Of a stretch of DNA of 64,000 nucleotides, positions 53,099-62,459 are shown piece by piece. A program made the position numbers and the translations under genes. The DNA is taken from contig CAVPVK010000015.1 in assembly GCA_963709175.1 (NCBI GenBank), positions 124,001 through 188,000 of the forward strand, given 5' to 3'. This stretch comes from JANXQG01 sp963709175 (GTDB lineage Bacteria; Planctomycetota; Planctomycetia; Pirellulales; Thermoguttaceae). Position 1 is the stretch's first letter. Each line of letters opens with the position of its first letter. The notes under the pieces are model-generated. The model saw nothing but the letters and a program-made list of their open reading frames with translations, was not told where the DNA came from and ran no database searches.

Positions 53099-54589
53099 AT
53101 GTCCCATTCATCGCTCCTATCGTTTCAGTCGGCTGATTGCTGGAAAGACCTCGTGCGGGCCTTCGATACAGAGCTCGCCCAACCGGAGATTGAAGGCATA
53201 CCGATTGGGTCGACCTTGACCGACTTGCTGATGATAGAGTTTGTGAATGGCGGCGGTCAATGGAGCATTGCCCAGCGTTGGCTTGACCGGCTGCGCTGGC
53301 TGCGGAGATACTATGGGGCGTCCCACCTCAGTAAAGAAGCCGCGCAACCCAAACCCGGACGGATCCTGGTGACTTGGAGGTCGTCCACGGCACGGATCGA
53401 CGGTCTGATCCTGCCCGTGCTCGAGGCGCTTTCCCTGGACTGCTGCACGGTGCTGTATCAAAATCCGAACGTCCTGCAACGGCTGCCATCGCCGGCCGAT
53501 GCAGTGAGTTGGGCAAGTGCGGTCCCGCACGACCGTGGTCGGTGGCTTCCTGCCTTCCGCCGCTGTTGGCCGCTGTGGCGGCAGCGCCTGCAGGGGTTGT
53601 GCAGGTCGTTCGGCTTGCCGCGCGGCGCGCGGGAGCGACTTGAGCTGAGTGCTATCGTGAACAGCCAATTAGCTGTCGGATGTTTGGGGCTGCTCCAGCG
53701 ATTCCGCCCCGCGGCCGTCGTCACGGAGTACGACCGCGCCGCTTTAGCATCGTCGCTCGTGCTTGCGGCAAGACGGCTGAGAATACCGACCTTTACACTC
53801 CAGCACGGCGTGCTTGGGGAAGACGCCGTGGGATATGTGCCCGTTATCGCGGACCGGATGTTTTGTTGGGGCGAACTGCATCGGCGGATCATGATCGCGG
53901 CCGGCCAGGATCAGGCAAGGCTGGCAATCGGCGGATGTCCGCGTTTGACGCGCGAAGTGTCGGCCGAAAGTGAGATGGTTCGCGGCCGATTGGGCGTTGC
54001 TTCGTCGCAGCGAGTGGTCATGCTGGGCACGTCGCCCGTGCTGCCCCTGCAGCGGCGTCTCTTGGCGGAATGGTTCTGCCAGGCCGTATCTGGGTTTCAA
54101 GGGGTTGCAGGCATCGTTCGCTTGCACCCCTCGGAAAAAGTTGACTTTTACGCCGAGATTGCCGGAAAATACCCCCACGTTCCGTTCCTGGACAATACGA
54201 AGTTCACGCTGGACGAGTCGCTTTCGGCCGCCGACGTTGTTGTCGTGCAAGGCAGCGGCCTGGGAAGCGATGCCCTGGTCAAGCGCCGATTGGCCGTTGT
54301 TGTCGAAATTCCGGACGCTCCTTTGGGCCATGGTAAGGACCTCGTCGTACGGGCGGGCTGCCTGCGGGCCGCCAGTGCGGACGACTTGGCGGCCGCGTTG
54401 CGATGCTTGCTCTTCGACGAGGAGGCCCGCCGCCGCCACTTCTCCTCGGCGGATCGCTTTGTCGGCGATTTTTGCGGCTACTTCGGCCAGGACTCCGCGA
54501 GGCGGATCGCCGCGTACGTAAAAGAGCATATCACACGCGTGGCAAGAGATGTTGTTAGTCAATCACGGTGCGCAACGGCGGCCAATTAA
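53099..54589 (+). CDS. probable capsule/surface-polysaccharide glycosyltransferase (GT-B-like)
   Basis: 496 residues from MSHSSLLSF. The second half has a GT-B-like layout: FRPAAVVTEYDRAALASSLVLAARRLRIPTFTLQHGVLGEDAVGYVPVIADRMFCWGE, VVMLGTSPVLPLQRRLL, GIVRLHPSEKVDFYAEIAG, LDESLSAADVVVVQGSGLGSDALVKRRLAVVVEI. The QHG, RLHP and late Ser/Gly motifs resemble capsule polysaccharide synthases and CDP-glycerol transferase-like folds. No signal peptide; cytoplasmic. Donor and acceptor unknown. Confidence 0.7.
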   Translation: MSHSSLLSFQSADCWKDLVRAFDTELAQPEIEGIPIGSTLTDLLMIEFVNGGGQWSIAQRWLDRLRWLRRYYGASHLSKEAAQPKPGRILVTWRSSTARIDGLILPVLEALSLDCCTVLYQNPNVLQRLPSPADAVSWASAVPHDRGRWLPAFRRCWPLWRQRLQGLCRSFGLPRGARERLELSAIVNSQLAVGCLGLLQRFRPAAVVTEYDRAALASSLVLAARRLRIPTFTLQHGVLGEDAVGYVPVIADRMFCWGELHRRIMIAAGQDQARLAIGGCPRLTREVSAESEMVRGRLGVASSQRVVMLGTSPVLPLQRRLLAEWFCQAVSGFQGVAGIVRLHPSEKVDFYAEIAGKYPHVPFLDNTKFTLDESLSAADVVVVQGSGLGSDALVKRRLAVVVEIPDAPLGHGKDLVVRAGCLRAASADDLAAALRCLLFDEEARRRHFSSADRFVGDFCGYFGQDSARRIAAYVKEHITRVARDVVSQSRCATAAN

Positions 54590-55638
54590 CGGTGACTGAC
54601 CCTTCTATCCGCGATGGTGTTGCGGAGACCATTCGCGGTGTGCAGTGTCCCATTTGCGACGGCGATGCCAGCGTCGCCTTGACGGCCGAGGACAACCATT
54701 ACGGTAACGAAGGGACTTTTAGCATTCACCGATGCCATGATTGCGGTCACATGTTTCAGAGTCCGTCACCCGACAATGAACAACTTTCGCAGTATTATCC
54801 GGGGAGCTATTATTCGTTCCAGGCACCTGAGGCGGACCTGCGACCGAGAGGACTACGACATCGTGGAGTGTGGTTGACTGCGCATTATGCCCGCCTCTAC
54901 CGCGGTTACAACCACTTGCCTTTGTTCCCGAACCCGTTTCTGGCCATGTTGGGCTGGTATCTGGTTCGCAAGCGAGTGGACCTGGCGCTGCCAAAGTACG
55001 TGGCCAGCGGAACGATTTGTGACTTCGGTTGCGGAGCAGGGGCGCAATTGGCAATGATGCAGTACCTTGGATGGGACGCATCGGGAATTGACGTTTCCGA
55101 AGCGGCGGCAGCCGCCGGGCAACGTTCGAAACTCAAAGTCATTCGAGGCTCGGTCGAAGCACTGGAATCCCGCCCTGCGGCGTTCGACGTGATCACTGCT
55201 TCACACAGTGTCGAGCACGTGGCCGATCCGGCGAGGCTCTTTCGCGCCCTTTTCCTGGCCTTGAAGCCGGGCGGAACGCTCGCAGTCGAAGTCCCAAACG
55301 CCGCCGCCGCGGCCCTGGATACTTACGGCAAGTACTACTACTACCTAACACTCCCGGTGCACTTGAACATTTTTTCGCCACGATCGCTGGAACTGATCGC
55401 ACGCAGCCAGGGGTTTTCGCAAATAGCTCTGCGGACTGCGAGCTATTGGCGCGCCCACGCCGAGTCTTGGCTGCTGCGCCATAACAGCCACCGCGGGCAC
55501 AGTACGGTACAGTTCAATTCCCACGGGAAGTTGGCGGGCGTCTCAGCGCGAGTTCCTTCCCTCTTCGGATTTCTCCGTTCCCTTGTCAAGCTAAAGGGCG
55601 ACTGCGTGCAGTTGGTGTGCAGGCGTCCCGTTGAGTGA
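54568..55638 (+). CDS. class I SAM methyltransferase with N-terminal zinc motif
   Basis: 356 residues. CPIC...CHDCGHMFQSPSP gives a zinc-binding pair near the N-terminus, then YYPGSYYSF, and the SAM-binding motif ICDFGCGAGAQLAMMQYLGWDASGIDVSEAAAAAG, FDVITASHSVEHVADPARLFRALFLALKPGGTLAVEVPN. This is the sugar/O-antigen-associated group (NDP-hexose or glycan methyltransferases). The start is either GTG 54568, overlapping the previous gene by 22 bases, or GTG 54592; the later one leaves a 2-base gap. Ends before a 80-base gap. Confidence 0.85.
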   Translation: MRNGGQLTVTDPSIRDGVAETIRGVQCPICDGDASVALTAEDNHYGNEGTFSIHRCHDCGHMFQSPSPDNEQLSQYYPGSYYSFQAPEADLRPRGLRHRGVWLTAHYARLYRGYNHLPLFPNPFLAMLGWYLVRKRVDLALPKYVASGTICDFGCGAGAQLAMMQYLGWDASGIDVSEAAAAAGQRSKLKVIRGSVEALESRPAAFDVITASHSVEHVADPARLFRALFLALKPGGTLAVEVPNAAAAALDTYGKYYYYLTLPVHLNIFSPRSLELIARSQGFSQIALRTASYWRAHAESWLLRHNSHRGHSTVQFNSHGKLAGVSARVPSLFGFLRSLVKLKGDCVQLVCRRPVE

Positions 55639-55725
55639 TTAGATGAAGAGATCCTCAAGCGTCCTTGAAATCTGGGGGCGGACCTGTTTTCGGAAAAAGG
55701 CGACTCATAACTGGAGAATTAAGTG

Positions 55726-56733
55726 ATGCTTAAGAGTTTAGTCACCGGTGGGGCCGGCTTCATCGGATCCCATGTCGCGAGTCATTGCCTGCAGCTGGGG
55801 CATGAAGTTGTCGTTCTCGACGATCTGAGCGGCGGCTTTGAAGACAACGTGCCGTCCGGCACCGTTTTCCGCCGTGGATCGATTACCGACGCCCCTCTCG
55901 TCCAGGAGCTGTTCACGCAATATCAGTTCGACTACGTTTACCACTTGGCGGCCTATGCGGCCGAAGGGCTTTCCCACTTTATTCGACGCTTTAACTACGA
56001 AAACAACGTTGGCGGCACCGTCAACCTGGTCAATGCCGCGGTGAATGCGGGAACCGTCAAACGCTTTGTATTCACCAGTTCGATCGCTGTCTACGGGGCT
56101 GCCCAGAATCCGATGACGGAATGTACCACGCCCATGCCCGAAGACCCCTACGGCGTCGCCAAGTATGCGTGCGAGATGGACTTGCGGGCGGCTCACGAGA
56201 TGTTCGGCCTGAATTTTACGATATTCCGTCCCCACAACGTCTATGGAGAGCACCAGAACATCGGCGACCGCTACCGCAACGTGATCGGCATTTTCATGAA
56301 CCAGATTATGCAGGGGCAAGCGATGACCATTTTCGGCGACGGGCTGCAAACGAGGGCTTTTACTCACGTGGACGACGTGGCTCCGCTGATCGCCCGCTGC
56401 GTGGATGTGCCGCAATCGAACCGTCAGATATTCAATATCGGGGCGGAAACACCCACTTCGGTGCGAGAATTGGCCCATGTCGTTGCGAAGGTGCTTGGAG
56501 CCGAGCCGAACATCCGCTTCCTCGACGCCCGCAAAGAAGTCGTCCATGCGTTTTCCAGCAGCGATGCCCTGCAGCGGGTCTTCGGGCGACAGGCTTTCGT
56601 CCCGCTCGAAGCGGGCATAGCCAGAATGGCCGCCTGGGCCAAAGCGAGAGGGCCTCGACTCACGAAGCCTTTTGCTGGCATCGAGGTTCTCAAGAATCTC
56701 CCGGCCTCGTGGAAGGCCGATCTGACACGATGA
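55726..56733 (+). CDS. NAD-dependent sugar-nucleotide epimerase/dehydratase (GalE-like)
   Basis: 335 residues. SDR start SLVTGGAGFIGSHVASHCLQLGHEVVVLDDLSGG, DYVYHLAAYAAEGLSHFIRRFNYENNVGGTVNLVNAAV, FTSSIAVYGAAQNPMTECTTPMPEDPYGVAKYACEMDL (catalytic S-YxxxK), RPHNVYGEHQNIGDRYRN, FNIGAETPTSVREL. UDP-glucose/GlcNAc 4-epimerase type; the specific sugar is unknown. ATG 55726 follows GGAG by about 9 bases and begins a new transcription block after an 85-base gap. Confidence 0.9.
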   Translation: MLKSLVTGGAGFIGSHVASHCLQLGHEVVVLDDLSGGFEDNVPSGTVFRRGSITDAPLVQELFTQYQFDYVYHLAAYAAEGLSHFIRRFNYENNVGGTVNLVNAAVNAGTVKRFVFTSSIAVYGAAQNPMTECTTPMPEDPYGVAKYACEMDLRAAHEMFGLNFTIFRPHNVYGEHQNIGDRYRNVIGIFMNQIMQGQAMTIFGDGLQTRAFTHVDDVAPLIARCVDVPQSNRQIFNIGAETPTSVRELAHVVAKVLGAEPNIRFLDARKEVVHAFSSSDALQRVFGRQAFVPLEAGIARMAAWAKARGPRLTKPFAGIEVLKNLPASWKADLTR

Positions 56734-56767
56734 AAAAAACCATGATGATATCAGGAATTCTCCGCCT

Positions 56768-58657
56768 ATGACGTCACAACCATCGCAAGGGCTGACGCCA
56801 GTCAACAACCCGCCACACGACGGTCTTTGCGTGGAGATTGCCTGCGGCCCGCGGTGCCGGGTCGTACTGTGGATCGTATTCGTGGCGTTTGCCGCTTACT
56901 ATTTTGGTTTCAGCGCCTTCCCCATGGGACATTTCAAGGGCGACGGCACGTCCCTGGCAACAGGTGCGCGGCAAATCCTCGAGCAGGGCTGGGAGGGCCC
57001 GAAAATCGATTACGGCCGCGAAACGCGGCCCGGCGTTATCTGGATGCTGTTATTCGTCCGTTGGCTGACGGGGGCCGACACCTACCTGGCGTTCAGTTTC
57101 CTGGCGCTGATCGCCGGAATCCTGAACGTCGTGTTCGTGGCTCGTTTCGCCGCCCGTTGGGCTGGCCTGCCGGCGCCGCTGTGCGCTATTGGAACGCTCG
57201 TTCTGTTTCCCGATTCCGTGGTCTGGGGTTGTTACCCTCAAGGCACCGTGTTGGCCGGTTGCTTGGGCATGGCTTCGTTATGCCTGTTGGCGCGGCGGGG
57301 CGAGATCTCGCACGGACGATTGATTGCGGCGGGCGTATTGGCCGGCTTGGCCGTTCTGCCCCGCGTCGATGCCGTCTTGCTCGGCCTGGTGAGCGTGCCG
57401 CTGCTTGTCGCACACGATGCCCGCAAGACCTTAGTCCGCCTTGGCATCTTCCTCGGCGTCGCCCTCGCCGTGGCCGGCGGCGGTCTTTATGCGTCAGGAT
57501 TCGACGTTCGCTATGTGCTGCACCAGACTCATACGGTGCTTGCCGATGCACCACCGCCAATCGCGGCGGAAGCGCCGCCGCCCGTCAAGTCCCTCTTGCT
57601 GCGATGGGCCGACAGCGAGACGTTCGTGTCGTGCCTGGCGTTCTTTCCCCTGGTGACTGCACTTCTCATTCTGGTGGGGACCGTCCGTTGGTGTCTGGAG
57701 CGAAGGTGGCGAGAACTGGGCATGGTTGCGGCGGGGGCTGGCCCCATCCTGTTCGTTTATTGGACCCAAGTCCGGCTCAGCCCGCTCTACTACCTGACCG
57801 GCCTCTTGGCCTGCCTCGCCTTTGCGGGACTTCGGTATCTTGTTGCTCCGGCAGGAATGGGAATCGTTGCGTCGCCAGGGCTGGCTGCCGATTCCTCCCG
57901 CACGACCCCGGCCGCCGACGGCGATCGTTCGTGCCGTAGCGGCACGGCGGGCGGTCGAGGCGTCAGGACCGGTTTGGTGGCCGTGGCGGCCGTGTTTTTC
58001 CTGGTGCAGTACCCCGTGGGCATCAATATCGTCGTCCGCGAAAAGCCCTGGTTCCGTTGTCCCGCAGCCCCATTGGTCCGCCTTTGGCACAAAGATCTTA
58101 CCACGGGTCCGATCGCCGAAGTCGAGCTCGATATTGGGCCGGGCGGGGCCGTTGCCAATCTGGAGCGAGTGCGGTTTTGCAGCGGCCTACTCTTCCATCC
58201 TCTGGCCTATCATGCTACCAGGGCAGTGATTCTCGATTGCTTTGCAGCCATGAAGGACACGATCGGGTCGCGCGCAAGCGGAGGGCCCTTGCTCATCTAT
58301 ACAAGCGAGTGGGCGAGCTGCAGCCAAGTCCAAATGGCGCTGCAGGACCTCGGTTATACTTGCGTGGAGCGGACAGCGGTCGGCGATGCGGCAGCGCCGG
58401 GCGATCGTTTCCTCTGGAAGCGCGGCGACCGCACGATCGTTCAAGTCGGCGCATCGACGATTTTTGAACCGTGGAAGCACCCTGCCTTGCTCGGCGATGC
58501 ATTGCAACGAGTGTCGCTGCTCTATGTCACCGGTGGCGGTCGCGAGCGGAAGGCGGTGCTCCACGGCGGCCGCGTCGCGAAAGTCCTAGTGGACAGGGAG
58601 ATCCTGCCCTCCGAAGCGGTCTGCGTATTCGAGATAGGCCTGCGGGACGCCCGTTAG
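56768..58657 (+). CDS. membrane glycosyltransferase, ArnT/PMT-like (GT39/GT83 type)
   Basis: 629 residues. The first half has 9 to 11 membrane helices (VVLWIVFVAFAAYYFGFSAF, YLAFSFLALIAGILNVVFVARF, LAGCLGMASLCLLARRG, GILAGLAVLPRVDAVLLGLVSVPLLVA) with a large loop carrying a GDGTSLATGARQILEQGWEGPKIDYGRETRPGVIWMLL motif early, as in C-type lipid-linked-sugar transferases; the last 200 residues are soluble. It would use a polyprenyl-linked sugar on the outer face of the membrane. Closest family uncertain. Confidence 0.7.
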   Translation: MTSQPSQGLTPVNNPPHDGLCVEIACGPRCRVVLWIVFVAFAAYYFGFSAFPMGHFKGDGTSLATGARQILEQGWEGPKIDYGRETRPGVIWMLLFVRWLTGADTYLAFSFLALIAGILNVVFVARFAARWAGLPAPLCAIGTLVLFPDSVVWGCYPQGTVLAGCLGMASLCLLARRGEISHGRLIAAGVLAGLAVLPRVDAVLLGLVSVPLLVAHDARKTLVRLGIFLGVALAVAGGGLYASGFDVRYVLHQTHTVLADAPPPIAAEAPPPVKSLLLRWADSETFVSCLAFFPLVTALLILVGTVRWCLERRWRELGMVAAGAGPILFVYWTQVRLSPLYYLTGLLACLAFAGLRYLVAPAGMGIVASPGLAADSSRTTPAADGDRSCRSGTAGGRGVRTGLVAVAAVFFLVQYPVGINIVVREKPWFRCPAAPLVRLWHKDLTTGPIAEVELDIGPGGAVANLERVRFCSGLLFHPLAYHATRAVILDCFAAMKDTIGSRASGGPLLIYTSEWASCSQVQMALQDLGYTCVERTAVGDAAAPGDRFLWKRGDRTIVQVGASTIFEPWKHPALLGDALQRVSLLYVTGGGRERKAVLHGGRVAKVLVDREILPSEAVCVFEIGLRDAR

Positions 58658-58670
58658 AAAGCCAATCGCC

Positions 58671-59803
58671 ATGTCAAGACGTGTGCTCGTCTCCAGTTGG
58701 GTGTTTCCGCCGATGAGTTCCGGCAGCGGGTACATACTTTATCAGCTCCTGCGTCATCTTCCCCAGGAGGAACTGCTGGCTGTGCATGGCATCGGCGAAC
58801 CGGCGCTTTACCAAGGGCAGTCATTGCCGATGCCGTGCAGTTCGGTGACCATGCTCGGCAGCAGCGTTTGGAGCCGGCGCTGCATGCGGTACCTGCCGGC
58901 GCTCTACATCGGCATGATCCGCCGTCGCATCGTGAAGCTTGCTCGCCGGCATGCCGTGCAGAGGATCTATGCGCATTATCCCGACGGCTGCTTTACGGTG
59001 GCCGCATGGCAGGCTGCCGAGCAACTTGGTCTACCCTTGACGGTTTATCTGGACGTGCTCTGGGAGGAGTCGGGATGTGACCGGACCTCGCTGGCCAGAA
59101 AGTTCGAGCACAAAGTTCTCGAGCGCGCCGAAAACCGGTTTGCCATCACTGAGTTCGCTGTCGAGTATTTGGAGAAAAAACACGGACTCAAAGTGGAACT
59201 GCTGCCCCATACGACCGATACCGATCGGTTGCCCGACGCGATCCGCCGGATCCCGCGAAACGGACCACCCGTCGTGCACTTTGCTGGCGGTATCTTTCCT
59301 GTCATGAACGCGGACGCCGTGGTACGGCTGGCGCGAGCGGCCGCGATAGCCAAAACGGCCCCGCGACTCGACCTGTGCGCGCCGGAGTCCCCGCCGAACT
59401 CCGTCAGATGGGAATCGGCAGCCGCTACGTCGACCAGGCGGCGCTGGCCGTCGCGCAAGCCGGCAGCACGATTCTGTTTCTGCCTCTGGCATTCGAAAGT
59501 CCGCAGCCCATGATGATCCGGCACAACTTCCCGACAAAGGCAATGGATTACCTTCGTTCGGGCCGGCCCATTCTCGTGCATTCTCCGGCGGACAGCTACC
59601 TTACATGGTTGGCCCAGCGGGAGGGATTTGCGCTGGTGGTCGATCGCCCGGACGTGTCCGCGCTTGCGGCGGCCATCGATCGCCTGGCGGAGGACGCGAA
59701 TCTGCAAGAGGAACTGGTGCGGAAGGCATTGGCGTTCGTGCGGACGCGCGACAGCAGAGTGTGGGCAACCAAGCTCTGGAGTGCGATTTGCAAGCCCGCG
59801 TGA
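58671..59803 (+). CDS. family 4-like glycosyltransferase, one frame break
   Basis: About 378 residues over two frames; a base is lost near 59375-59385 (after RLDLCA, rejoining at GVPAELRQMGIG). Start RRVLVSSWVFPPMSSGSGYILYQLLRHLP is the GT-B N-terminal loop. HYPDGCFTVAAWQAAEQLGLPLTVYLDVLWEESG, ENRFAITEFAVEYLEKKHGLKVELLPHTTD, PPVVHFAGGIFPVMNADAVVRLARAA, then after the break FLPLAFESPQPMMIRHNFPTKAMDYLRSGRPILVHSPADSYLTWLAQREGFALVVDRPD. GT4-like with an unusual C-terminal motif (FPTKAMDYLRSGRPI). Donor unknown. Confidence 0.82.
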
Positions 59804-59843
59804 GAAGCATTGCCCACCTGACAACAAGCGAGTCAAACCGACC

Positions 59844-60437
59844 GTGAGGCTCAACAACTCGCTTTACCTGTTCCTGAACAACCTGCTCAACCTGCTCCCG
59901 GGGGTCGGCAGAGCCAATACGTTGCGCGGTTGGCTCGCGGGCATGGCGCTGCAGCACTGCGGCCGAAAGCTGCAGATCAGTTCCGGTGTGAACATCTTCG
60001 ACGCCAAAAAAGTGACGGTTGGCGACAACGTCTATATTGGATGCAACTGCTATTTCGGCGGGGGCACAATCGTGCTTGAGGATGAAGTGAGCATCGGTCC
60101 GGGCGTGACTCTCGCCGCCGGCAAGCACACCATGCTCCGCGGTTCCTATCGATTCGGGCCGTACGACTACGGGCATATCCACGTCGGCCGGGGCACTTGG
60201 TTGTGCGCCAACGCGGTCATTGCCTCCGGCGTCACCATTGGCAGGGGGTGCGTGGTCGCGGGGGGAAGCCTGGTCATCAAGGACGTTCCTGATTACAGCG
60301 TGGTATGCGGCGTGCCGGCAAAACTGATCAAGACGGTTGCACCAGATTTTGCCGACGCCCTGCAAGCGTCCCTGGATCTGGAAGCGGGCACTGGAGAACT
60401 CGGGCGACGGTCTACAGGTCGCGGTTCTGCGACGTAG
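59844..60437 (+). CDS. hexapeptide-repeat (LbH) O-acetyltransferase-like protein
   Basis: 197 residues beginning at GTG 59844. Left-handed beta-helix of hexapeptide repeats: LQISSGVNIFDAKKVTVGDNVYIGCNCYFGGGTIVLEDEVSIGPGVTLAAG, DYGHIHVGRGTWLCANAVIASGVTIGRGCVVAGGSLVIKDVPDYSVVCGVPAKLIK. This is the maltose/galactoside-type acyltransferase fold, the usual acetylating enzyme of surface polysaccharides. A short extra C-terminus follows. It directly precedes the dehydrogenase block. Confidence 0.9.
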   Translation: MRLNNSLYLFLNNLLNLLPGVGRANTLRGWLAGMALQHCGRKLQISSGVNIFDAKKVTVGDNVYIGCNCYFGGGTIVLEDEVSIGPGVTLAAGKHTMLRGSYRFGPYDYGHIHVGRGTWLCANAVIASGVTIGRGCVVAGGSLVIKDVPDYSVVCGVPAKLIKTVAPDFADALQASLDLEAGTGELGRRSTGRGSAT

Positions 60438-60463
60438 ACATCTTTCGCGGGCGCAAAAGCAGC

Positions 60464-62459
60464 ATGATGGAACTCGGACAGGATAACACGACGATCGCCG
60501 ACGGCGTTGCGTCGGCCGCAAGGCTCGAACCGCTCTACGCCAAGGCGATTTTGATCCGCACCGTCGAGCAACGCTTGCTCCATCTGTTCTCGCAGGGCAA
60601 GTTGTTCGGGACCGTCCATACGTGCATTGGCCAGGAGTGGTCGGGCATTGCCGTCGCCGAGCACTTGCAAGCGTCGGATCTCGTGTTCAGCAATCACCGC
60701 TGTCACGGACATTTCCTGGCACGAACCGACAATGTCGATGGGCTGATCGCCGAGATTATGGGCAAGAGGTCGGGCGTTTGCGGCGGTCGCGGAGGCAGCC
60801 AGCACCTGTGCTGGAAGGGCTTTTTCAGCAACGGCGTCCAGGGAGGAATCATGCCCGTGGCGGCAGGCCTCGCGCTGGCCCAGAAGCTGACAGGATCCGG
60901 CGGCATCACCGTGGTGTTCATTGGCGACGGCACCTTGGGCGAAGGGGTCGTCTACGAGACCTTGAACGTGGCCTCGAAGTGGCAATTGCCCTTGTTCGTT
61001 GTGCTGGAGAACAACCTGTATGCGCAGAGCACGCACCAGCGACAGACGCTGGCCGGCGACATTTGCATGCGTGCCGAGGCGTTCGGCATCCCGGCGCGTT
61101 TCGGCAACACGTGGGAACCGGAGAGACTGCTTGCCGAAGCAGGCCGCTGTATCTGCGCCATGCGGAGCGAAAGCCGCCCCGCATTTCTGCGGATCGACAC
61201 TTTCCGTCTCATGCCACATTCCAAAGGCGATGACGATCGGGCGGCTGAGGAGATCCAGTCCTTCTGGGCCAAAGACCCCTTGACCCGCTTTGCCCGCGAG
61301 AATCCCGAGGAGACCGATCGCATGGCGCGCGGCCGAAGCGCGGGTTGCCGCGGCAGTCGAGTTAGCCGATAGGACGCCTTTCGCAGATGACAGCGATGCC
61401 GCGCTCGCATCGCCGGCGACCTGGCATCCGGTCTCCTGGCGGGCTACGAAGATCGACCGCCCGCAACGCGCCGTTACCTTAATCCGCGAAGCGTTTCACC
61501 GCGCTCTGGAGCAAGATCCACGTGTCGTGCTGATCGGCGAGGACATCGAGTCGCCCTATGGCGGGGCCTTCAAAGCGACCAAAGGGCTCAGTGAGGCCTT
61601 TCCCGGCCGCGTCCGCAACACGCCGATAAGCGAGGCCCTGATCGTCGGTCTCGGCAATGGGCTGGCCTTGGCCGGATTGCGGCCCGTCTGCGAGATCATG
61701 TTTGGCGACTTCCTCTCGCTCGCCGCCGACCAGTGGCTCAATCATGCGGCCAAATTCCGCTACATGTACAACGAACAGGTCCGGGTGCCGCTCATTCTTC
61801 GCACGCCCATGGGCGGACGGCGTGGCTACGGCCCGACCCACAGCCAATCGATTGAAAAGCATTTCCTCGGCGTGCCCGGCACACGCGTGCTGGCCGTGAA
61901 CCACCGCAGCGACCCGGGCAAGATTTACCACCATCTTTTCGCCCGCGTCGAGGAACCAACCCTGGTGATCGAGAACAAGCTTCTCTACGCGCAGCGAGTG
62001 AGCGATGAGACGCCAGACGGGTTTGTCCTGGAGCACGACGATGAGGCAATTCCTACGATACGCTTGCGGCCCGAGGCGGCGGCCGACGTCACGATCGTTT
62101 GCTACGGCGGCATGCTGAAGGAGGTCGAAGCGGCCATTTTGCCGGCCTTCGATGAACACGAGGTAGTCTGCGAGGTCATCTGTCCGGGGCAGTTGTTTCC
62201 CTTGAACGCCTGGCCAATCGTCGATTCGGTCGCCCGCAGCCGCCGACTCCTGGTGGTCGAAGAGGGGGCCGGTTTCGCAGGCTTTGGGGCCGAAGTGATC
62301 GCCCAGGTGCAGCAGAGGTTGCCCCGGCTGACGGTCCAGGTAGGCCGCGTCGCTTGTGCCGATCACCCCATTCCTTCGTGCGCACCTTTGGAGCAAAAGA
62401 CGTTGCCGGGGCCCGATGTGGTCCTGCAGGCCGTGCTGGAGATGATGAAACATGCCTGA
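60464..62459 (+). CDS. 2-oxoacid dehydrogenase E1, alpha-beta fusion, one frame break
   Basis: About 665 residues. Alpha half: ILIRTVEQRLLHLFSQGKLFGTVHTCIGQEWSGIAVAEHL, HRCHGHFLARTD, GSQHLCWKGFFSNGVQGGIMPVAAGLALAQ, and the thiamine-diphosphate motif GDGTLGEGVVYETLNVASKWQLPLFVVLENN. Near 61320-61333 (after EETDRMA) the frame changes (one base gained or two lost) and the protein continues AAEARVAAAVELADRTPFADDS, the natural alpha C-terminus, then into the beta half: TLIREAFHRALEQDPRVVLIGEDIESPYGGAFKATKGLSEAFPGRVRNTPISEALIVGLGNGLALAGLRPVCEIMFGDF. So alpha and beta are one fused gene as in some actinobacterial and planctomycete enzymes. It decarboxylates a 2-oxoacid to an acyl-thiamine intermediate. 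Confidence 0.85.
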